From the NCBI RefSeq assembly GCF_015694705.1, contig NZ_JADQDR010000001.1, positions 868,001 through 932,000 on the forward strand: a DNA stretch of 64,000 nucleotides, given 5' to 3'. The notes beneath the pieces are model-generated. The model made no database searches and had not been told where the DNA came from. It saw nothing but the letters and a program-made list of their open reading frames with translations. This DNA comes from Pontibacter rufus (lineage in GTDB: Bacteria; Bacteroidota; Bacteroidia; Cytophagales; Hymenobacteraceae). Made by a program: the position numbers and the translations under genes. Below are positions 58,421-64,000 of this stretch, in pieces; the stretch's first letter is position 1, and each line of letters opens with the position of its first letter.

Positions 58421-58834
58421 ATGAGTTATATAAACACCTTAATAAGGGTTTCCGATGATTGCCCGGTTCAGGTAAGTGAAATTCCTGTTGCTAAAAACAA
58501 CAAGAAGCCGGCGCACCTGATTCAATACGAGTTGCTGACCAGCAACCCGTACAGGTTCGGGCACGAAGAACTGATATATGAGGTTTTTGTAAGGCAGAAA
58601 GAAATCCCGGCTGCTGTGCTGGAAACTGACGCTGCCAAAATAAAGGATGAATTGTTTTCGAAAGGACATCCATGTATGCGGGCATCGGCGCTGGTAAAAA
58701 AGTATGGCTTTGGGGCTCATTACAACGAAGAGGGCAAAATAGCCATTTACCCCGTGGAGTCTAAGGCGTATCAGTCTTTTATGGAAGACAAAGACATTAA
58801 AGTGATAGCAGGTATGCGAACAAAGAAAGTATAA
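58421..58834 (+). CDS. DUF6157 family protein
   Basis: I start at the ATG at 58421 (137 residues), because the frame upstream lies in the terminator region. The pattern 'NTLIRVSDDCPVQVSEIPV', 'HLIQYELLTSNPYRFGHEELIYEVF', 'HPCMRASALVKKYGFGAHYNEEGKIAIYPVES' matches the DUF6157 family, small soluble proteins of unknown role. Single gene with its own short promoter region. Confidence 0.8.
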   Translation: MSYINTLIRVSDDCPVQVSEIPVAKNNKKPAHLIQYELLTSNPYRFGHEELIYEVFVRQKEIPAAVLETDAAKIKDELFSKGHPCMRASALVKKYGFGAHYNEEGKIAIYPVESKAYQSFMEDKDIKVIAGMRTKKV

Positions 58835-58901
58835 ATCAAGTGTTTGCACAAAGCTTTACATCAATCTGAATCTACTGACAAAGTATAGAAATTAACGAGA
58901 A

Positions 58902-59759
58902 ATGGCCATCATCCCCGAATCAGAACTTATCCTTAATCCCAACGGAAGCATTTACCACCTGAACCTGCTGCCCGAGCATATTTCAGATACCATCATCACG
59001 GTAGGCGATCCGGATCGGGTAGCCAGGGTAAGCCAGTATTTCGATGAAATTGAGATAAAAGTGGCCAAGCGCGAGTTTATCACCCACACCGGCTACTACA
59101 AAGGCAAGCGCCTGACGGTGATTTCGACAGGTATGGGAACCGATAACATCGACATTCTGATGAATGAGCTGGACGCGCTGGTGAACATCGATTTCGTGTC
59201 GCGGGAGCCCAACGGGGAAAAGATAAAGCTGAGTATTGTGCGCGTGGGCACCTCTGGATCGCTGCAGGAAACGGTGCCACTGGGCAGTCACCTGGTTTCG
59301 CGTTGTGCCGTGGGCCTGGATTCGCTGATGGAATTTTACCCGCTGGAGCAAACGGACGAAGAGCAAAGTATAACCGGTGCCTTGCAGCAGGAACTGGGCC
59401 TCAGTTTCCGGCCATACTGCGTAAACGGCTCCCAAAGGCTGGCTAAGAAAGTGGCTTACGATATGATTCCGGGCAACACCCTGACCTGCCCCGGCTTTTA
59501 TGCCCCACAGGGCCGCGTGCTGCGCGCCGGGTTGCGGAATTCAGATTTACTGCAAACGTACCACGATTTCCGCCTGAATGATTTCAGGTTCACTAATTTT
59601 GAGATGGAAACGGCCGGTTACTATGGTATGGGCCGCCTGCTAGGCCACGAGGTGCTGTCGCTGAACGCGATGGTAGCCAACCGCATCACGCAAACCTTTG
59701 CCGAAAACGCCGACGATGTGGTGGATGATTTGATTGTGAAGGTGCTGGAACGGATTTAA
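58902..59759 (+). CDS. nucleoside phosphorylase (uridine phosphorylase-like)
   Basis: The 285-residue protein has 'IITVGDPDRVARVSQYFDEIE', the phosphate-binding GDP-R strand, then 'TGYYKGKRLTVISTGMGTDNIDILMNEL', 'VRVGTSGSLQETVPLG' and 'NFEMETAGYYGMGRLLG', the ribose-binding Met-Glu-x-A/T motif of the NP-I family. These motifs place it with uridine and purine nucleoside phosphorylases, reversibly splitting nucleosides with phosphate in salvage. Substrate choice cannot be fixed by eye. A strong terminator follows. Confidence 0.9.
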   Translation: MAIIPESELILNPNGSIYHLNLLPEHISDTIITVGDPDRVARVSQYFDEIEIKVAKREFITHTGYYKGKRLTVISTGMGTDNIDILMNELDALVNIDFVSREPNGEKIKLSIVRVGTSGSLQETVPLGSHLVSRCAVGLDSLMEFYPLEQTDEEQSITGALQQELGLSFRPYCVNGSQRLAKKVAYDMIPGNTLTCPGFYAPQGRVLRAGLRNSDLLQTYHDFRLNDFRFTNFEMETAGYYGMGRLLGHEVLSLNAMVANRITQTFAENADDVVDDLIVKVLERI

Positions 59760-59777
59760 GGAACTCTATAGAACAAG

Positions 59778-59820
59778 AAATCCGCTACCTGCGAAACAGC
59801 TTCGCAGGTAGCGGATTTTT
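59778..59820 (+). terminator. strong terminator after the phosphorylase gene
   Basis: An 18-bp perfect stem (AAATCCGCTACCTGCGAA, 59778-59795, with its complement at 59801-59818), loop ACAGC, then a T-run. The A-rich other side makes it bidirectional, able to serve the reverse gene at 59858 as well. Confidence 0.9.
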
Positions 59821-59857
59821 ATACTTACAGGGCCTCTTGCTTAAAAAGATTATCTTT

Positions 59858-60157
59858 TTAGAAGAACTCAATACCTATAATGGAAATAATCGGAAGGGCG
59901 CAGGAGGCTTTTAATATGATGTAGTTCTCGTCGAGCGTCCATACGGTTGTATCTACGCGTTTGAGCTCGCCATCAGCTGTCATAAAAGTGATTTCTACCT
60001 TTCCGTGGTAGACGTTGCCCAGCGAGGCAGCGCGATTCAGGTCCCACATGCGTTTTTTGCGGGCTTCCGGGTCAGTTAATACATCTTCATGTCCGAAGCG
60101 GAAGGCCGGGATTTGCTCTTTCGCCACTATCGGTATAGAATTTACAATTGGGTTCAT
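59858..60157 (-). CDS. hypothetical conserved Bacteroidota protein
   Basis: The 99-residue protein 'NSIPIVAKEQIPAFRFGHED', 'TDPEARKKRMWDLNRAASLGNVYHGKVEITFMT', 'KRVDTTVWTLDENYIILKAS' combines a basic helix with three strands. The latter part resembles small Bacteroidota proteins of unknown role. The last residues 'IISIIGIEFF' are hydrophobic. No named family recognised. Confidence 0.65.
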   Translation of the reverse strand: MNPIVNSIPIVAKEQIPAFRFGHEDVLTDPEARKKRMWDLNRAASLGNVYHGKVEITFMTADGELKRVDTTVWTLDENYIILKASCALPIISIIGIEFF

Positions 60158-60238
60158 GTATGGTAAGCCTCTAAAGTTTAAACATCAGTATAAATATAGG
60201 GAATGTACGAAGTGATAGCTATTATTGTGCCGTAAATT

Positions 60239-61249
60239 TTACAGCTTCTGCAGAAAGGCCAGTGTATCTACGCCATCGGCATAATCCCACACCATCGGGT
60301 GCTGGGCCTGGCCAAAGGGGATGCTGCCCTCCAGCCAGCCATGGGCCGACACCACACACTGTGTTTTGTCTTTTACATCGTTCAGTTTCTGGCGCAGATC
60401 TGCCAGCGAACTGAAAGTGTCATAAAACAGTACCGAAATGGGAGATACCAGCGCCTCGCTTTGCTGCACCAGCATAAAACCACTGTCGAAATGCGGCACA
60501 CGATTTACCAGCAATATAGATTTATTATAGTCGTAGTTGTTCTGGTATTTATGGTGGTCTAACAGGGAGGCATAGGTTGTATTTGCCTCAAAAAATTTAT
60601 CAAACCTATACCCCTCCGGCACAAATACTTTGGATACATTGCGGCAACCCAGGCCATAGTAGCGAAAAATATCCTCACCCAGCGCCTTCAGATCATCCGC
60701 CTCTTCGTGGCCGGTAAGTACGCCTATACTTGTTCTGTTTTTGCGGATAATGTGCGGCCGCTTGCCAAAATAATATTCAAAATAACGGGCGGTATTATCC
60801 GAACCGGTGGCAATAATGGCATCGGCATCTTTCAGCAAATCCACGAACTCAAACTGGTTGGCGAAGGCGGGCTCTATGCTTATCAGCATGTTAGCCAGGC
60901 GCCGCATCAGTGGCTCATCGCTGGTGCTGGGTTTGGCCAGCAGGTAATGCCCGCTGAGCAGCACGGCCAGAAAATCGTGGAAGCCCACCATCGGAATATT
61001 GCCCGCCATCACCACGCCAACTTTTTTAGGTGTAACCTGTTTGAGGTGATAGGGGTAAAGCCATTCACGGAGGTATTGCTCCTGCAGCATTACAATAATG
61101 CCGTCAATAGCATTAGAGACATTGGCCTCATCGAACCACGGATTACGCGATAATGCAAGCTGCGCCCAAGCCTTCCGATCCGCCGGAGTAAGGCGCTGAA
61201 GTTGTTTGCCCAGTTCTACAAAAGCTTCAATCCTGTTCTCTAATGTCAT
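60239..61249 (-). CDS. acyl-CoA reductase, LuxC-like
   Basis: The 336-residue protein has 'VGVVMAGNIPMVGFHDFLAVLLSGHYLLAKPSTSDEPLM', 'DADAIIATGSDNTARYFEYYFGKRPHIIRKNRTSIGVL' and 'YYGLGCRNVSKVFVPEGY', with the aldehyde-dehydrogenase-like Cys in GLGCRN as thiol nucleophile. It is about 140 residues shorter than luminous LuxC, as usual in Bacteroidota acyl-CoA reductases. It would reduce an activated fatty acyl to aldehyde with NADPH. It is divergent from the ferredoxin gene, 116 bp away. Confidence 0.9.
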   Translation of the reverse strand: MTLENRIEAFVELGKQLQRLTPADRKAWAQLALSRNPWFDEANVSNAIDGIIVMLQEQYLREWLYPYHLKQVTPKKVGVVMAGNIPMVGFHDFLAVLLSGHYLLAKPSTSDEPLMRRLANMLISIEPAFANQFEFVDLLKDADAIIATGSDNTARYFEYYFGKRPHIIRKNRTSIGVLTGHEEADDLKALGEDIFRYYGLGCRNVSKVFVPEGYRFDKFFEANTTYASLLDHHKYQNNYDYNKSILLVNRVPHFDSGFMLVQQSEALVSPISVLFYDTFSSLADLRQKLNDVKDKTQCVVSAHGWLEGSIPFGQAQHPMVWDYADGVDTLAFLQKL

Positions 61250-61317
61250 GACAAATGATGTGGCGGTGTAAAAATAATTTGATAAGGATACTTAATGTTT
61301 CTAATTTTGTTTTTTAG

Positions 61318-61716
<399 letters not shown>

Positions 61717-61741
61717 GTATAAACAGGTATAACAGCTAACG

Positions 61742-61769
61742 AAAGCCTGCCTCACCGGCAGGCTTTTTT
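61742..61769 (+). terminator. terminator after the ferredoxin gene
   Basis: AAAGCCTGCC and GGCAGGCTTT form a perfect 10-bp stem with loop TCACC, then TTTT. A classical Rho-independent terminator. Confidence 0.9.
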
Positions 61770-61776
61770 GTTGTGT

Positions 61777-61915
61777 GTACCTCTGATTTATATGATACAC
61801 TTATATTTTCATGACGCCAGTTCCAAAGATTGAGAGGGCGTGCCAACGGTAACTAAGCTGGCACAAGCAATTAGCCCATGAAAGAAAGCACAGGAATCAT
61901 TTAAATCAGAGGTAC
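61777..61915. repeat. 139-bp inverted-repeat element before valS
   Basis: The ends GTACCTCTGATTTATATGAT (61777-61796) and the reverse complement at 61896-61915 match at 19 of 20 positions. Inside, TTTCATG/CATGAAA and TGCCA/TGGCA form nested stems. It may be a MITE-like insertion or a structured leader. It lies 71 bp upstream of valS, with the TAATTTTG box at 61944-61951 after it; if that is the promoter, the element is not transcribed in valS mRNA. Confidence 0.55.
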
Positions 61916-61985
61916 AGACAAAGGTCTTTTGTCTTTTATTATTTAATTTTGCCTTTTATCATCATCCCCCGTTTTAAAGTATAAA

Positions 61986-64000
61986 ATGTCGATTTCAACG
62001 AAATATAATCCCAAAGAGGTAGAGCAGAAGTGGTACGACAGCTGGCTGCAGCATGGCTTTTTCCACTCAGAGCCCAATCCGCACAAAGAGCCGTACACCA
62101 TCGTGATTCCGCCGCCTAACGTAACGGGCGTGCTGCACATGGGCCACATGCTCAACAACACCATTCAGGATGTGCTGATACGCCGGGCGCGGATGCAGGG
62201 CAAAGAAGCCTGCTGGGTACCCGGCACTGACCACGCCTCTATTGCCACCGAAGCAAAAGTAGTGGCCATGCTGAAGGAGCGCGGCATCAGTAAAGCCGAT
62301 CTGACGCGGGATGAATTTCTGGCTTATGCCTGGGAGTGGAAAGACAAGTATGGCGGCATTATACTGGAGCAGCTCAAAAAGCTCGGCGCCTCCTGCGACT
62401 GGGAACGCACCCGCTTCACGATGGAAGATGATTTAAGCGAAGCCGTAATAGAAGTATTTGTTGACCTGTACCGCAAAGGCAACATTTACCGTGGTGTGCG
62501 CATGGTAAACTGGGACCCACAGGGCGGCACCGCACTCTCTGATGAAGAAGTGATTCCGAAAGAAACAATGGCCAAAATGTACCACCTGCAGTATGAGGTG
62601 GTGGAGGAGGGTGCATCATCGGAGCCAGCTTATATTACGGTAGCTACTTCGCGCCCCGAAACCATAATGGCTGACGTGGCCGTAGCAGTGAACCCGAACG
62701 ACAAGCGCTACAAGCACCTGCATGGTAAACAGGTGCGTATCCCGCTGCTGGGCCGTGTTATCCCGGTTATCCAGGATGAATACGTTTCGATAGACTTTGG
62801 TACTGGCGCGCTAAAAGTAACGCCTGCCCATGACCTGAACGACTACGAACTGGGACAAAAGCACAAACTGCCTACTATAGATATTCTGAACAACGACGGC
62901 ACGCTGAACGAGCAGGCACAACTATACGTGGGCCAGGATCGTTTTGCCGCCCGCCGCAATATTGTAAAGGATTTAGAGGTAGCCGGTTTACTCGTTAAAA
63001 CAGAAGAGTACCAGAGCGTATTGCAAACCTCAGAGCGTACGGGGGCCGTTATCGAGCCACGGCTGTCGATGCAGTGGTTTTGCAAAATGGATGAGCTGGC
63101 TAGGCCCGCGCTGGACGCGGTGATGAACGACGACATCCGCCTTTATCCGCCTAAGTTTAAGAACATGTACCGCTCCTGGATGGAAAACATCCGCGACTGG
63201 TGCATTTCGCGGCAGCTGTGGTGGGGGCAGCGCATCCCGGCTTTTTACCTGCCTGATGGCTCTTTTGTGGTAGCGCCCAATGCAGAAGAGGCGCTGCAGC
63301 AGGCCCGCAAACAAAGCGACAACAACAACCTGCAGGCATCGGATCTGCGCCAGGACGAAGACGTGCTGGATACCTGGTTTTCGTCGTGGCTGTGGCCCAT
63401 TTCGGTATTCAACGGCTTTAAAGATCCGGACAACAAGGATATTTGCTACTACTACCCGACCAATGATCTGGTAACGGCTCCGGAAATCCTGTTTTTCTGG
63501 GTAGCGCGCATGATTATGGCCGGGTATGAGTTCCGAAACGAAATGCCCTTCCGCAACGTGTACCTGACAGGTATTGTACGCGATGCGCAGGGCCGCAAAA
63601 TGTCTAAATCGCTGGGCAACTCACCGGACCCGTTGGACCTGATAGAGCAGTATGGCGCCGACGGTGTGCGGGCAGGTATGCTGTTCAGCTCGCCGGCCGG
63701 CAACGATTTGCTGTTCGATGAAAAACTGGTAGAGCAGGGCCGTAACTTCAGCAATAAGATCTGGAATGCCTACCGGCTGATAAAAGGCTGGGAAGTAGAT
63801 GAAACGCTGCCTTGCCCGAACGAAACTGCTATCAGGTGGTTTGAGTCACGCTTCAATGAGGCTTTTGCGCAGTTGGAGGACCATTTCAGCAAGTTCCGGA
63901 TTTCGGATGCCTTGCTGGTGGTATACAAACTGGTTTGGGACGATTTCTGCTCCAGTTACCTGGAGATGATAAAACCCGCTTACCAGCAGCCAATCGACAG
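61986..64000 (+). CDS. valS: valyl-tRNA synthetase, 5' two thirds
   Basis: The frame is open from the ATG at 61986 to the window end, giving 671 visible residues of about 870. The catalytic class I motifs are present: '[15 protein letters not shown]' with His51-Met-Gly-His54 (the HIGH motif), and KMSKS at 538-542 in '[10 protein letters not shown]'. '[17 protein letters not shown]' and '[19 protein letters not shown]' belong to the editing domain, which clears threonyl-tRNA. '[13 protein letters not shown]' precedes KMSKS. It charges tRNA-Val. The rest, with the anticodon-binding and coiled-coil parts, lies outside the window. Confidence 0.97.
   Translation, partial: MSISTKYNPKEVEQKWYDSWLQHGFFHSEPNPHKEPYTIVIPPPNVTGVLHMGHMLNNTIQDVLIRRARMQGKEACWVPGTDHASIATEAKVVAMLKERGISKADLTRDEFLAYAWEWKDKYGGIILEQLKKLGASCDWERTRFTMEDDLSEAVIEVFVDLYRKGNIYRGVRMVNWDPQGGTALSDEEVIPKETMAKMYHLQYEVVEEGASSEPAYITVATSRPETIMADVAVAVNPNDKRYKHLHGKQVRIPLLGRVIPVIQDEYVSIDFGTGALKVTPAHDLNDYELGQKHKLPTIDILNNDGTLNEQAQLYVGQDRFAARRNIVKDLEVAGLLVKTEEYQSVLQTSERTGAVIEPRLSMQWFCKMDELARPALDAVMNDDIRLYPPKFKNMYRSWMENIRDWCISRQLWWGQRIPAFYLPDGSFVVAPNAEEALQQARKQSDNNNLQASDLRQDEDVLDTWFSSWLWPISVFNGFKDPDNKDICYYYPTNDLVTAPEILFFWVARMIMAGYEFRNEMPFRNVYLTGIVRDAQGRKMSKSLGNSPDPLDLIEQYGADGVRAGMLFSSPAGNDLLFDEKLVEQGRNFSNKIWNAYRLIKGWEVDETLPCPNETAIRWFESRFNEAFAQLEDHFSKFRISDALLVVYKLVWDDFCSSYLEMIKPAYQQPID

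Overview
The window looks like part of a Bacteroidota chromosome, probably order Cytophagales (a Hymenobacter/Pontibacter-like host), carrying one nearly complete siphovirus-type prophage. Support for the host call: Bacteroidota-type flanking genes (DUF2851, DUF6157, LuxC-like acyl-CoA reductase), promoters of the TTTG / TAnnTTTG type, few Shine-Dalgarno sequences, and a GC-rich flank. The genus is inference only.

Left flank (1-3024, host): end of a DUF2851 gene, a polytopic membrane protein, a NeuD/PglD-type hexapeptide acyltransferase, and a RelE/ParE-type toxin-antitoxin pair. Right flank (57199-64000, host): trhO, a DUF6157 gene, a nucleoside phosphorylase, a small conserved gene, an acyl-CoA reductase, a two-cluster ferredoxin and the first two thirds of valS.

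Prophage (proposed 3045-57190, about 54 kb): a 17-bp perfect direct repeat lies just beyond the integrase stop codon (3045-3061) and 8 bp before the trhO start codon (57174-57190). I read these as attL and attR. From left to right: (1) a leftward lysogeny block with integrase, a lipoprotein, an orphan HsdR-N-type nuclease, three small exported or membrane proteins and a LexA/cI-type S24 repressor; (2) a divergent early block with Cro/Xis-like proteins, a pentapeptide-repeat protein, a Rad52-like annealing protein, an ASCH-type protein and many small genes; (3) replication and DNA metabolism: an O-like initiator with GC-rich repeats inside its gene (candidate origin), DnaB, a helicase-methyltransferase fusion, a PAPS-reductase/DndC-like protein and two PD-(D/E)XK-type nucleases; (4) a terminator and a tRNA-like RNA gene with a hairpin inserted in its anticodon arm; (5) terminase, portal, a frameshifted zincin, a five-gene reverse-strand cargo cluster, scaffold, decoration and capsid, head-tail joining proteins, tail tube, and a tail assembly chaperone with a -1 frameshift site; (6) the tape-measure gene, preceded by two lipoprotein genes that each end exactly where a remnant of a tape-measure 5' end stops; (7) tail hub, Dit-like protein, fibre and a glycosidase-like fibre; (8) a lysis cassette including an apparent one-piece spanin; (9) umuDC, an SRAP/HMCES gene and a secreted nuclease at the right end.

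The most unusual signals are the serial lipoprotein/tape-measure cassette (34658-35640), which suggests TMP-directed superinfection exclusion genes swapped together with TMP N-termini; the split tRNA-like gene (23921-24034); and the modification/nuclease block (17854-22701). Functions are read from motifs and gene order by eye; no database search was run.
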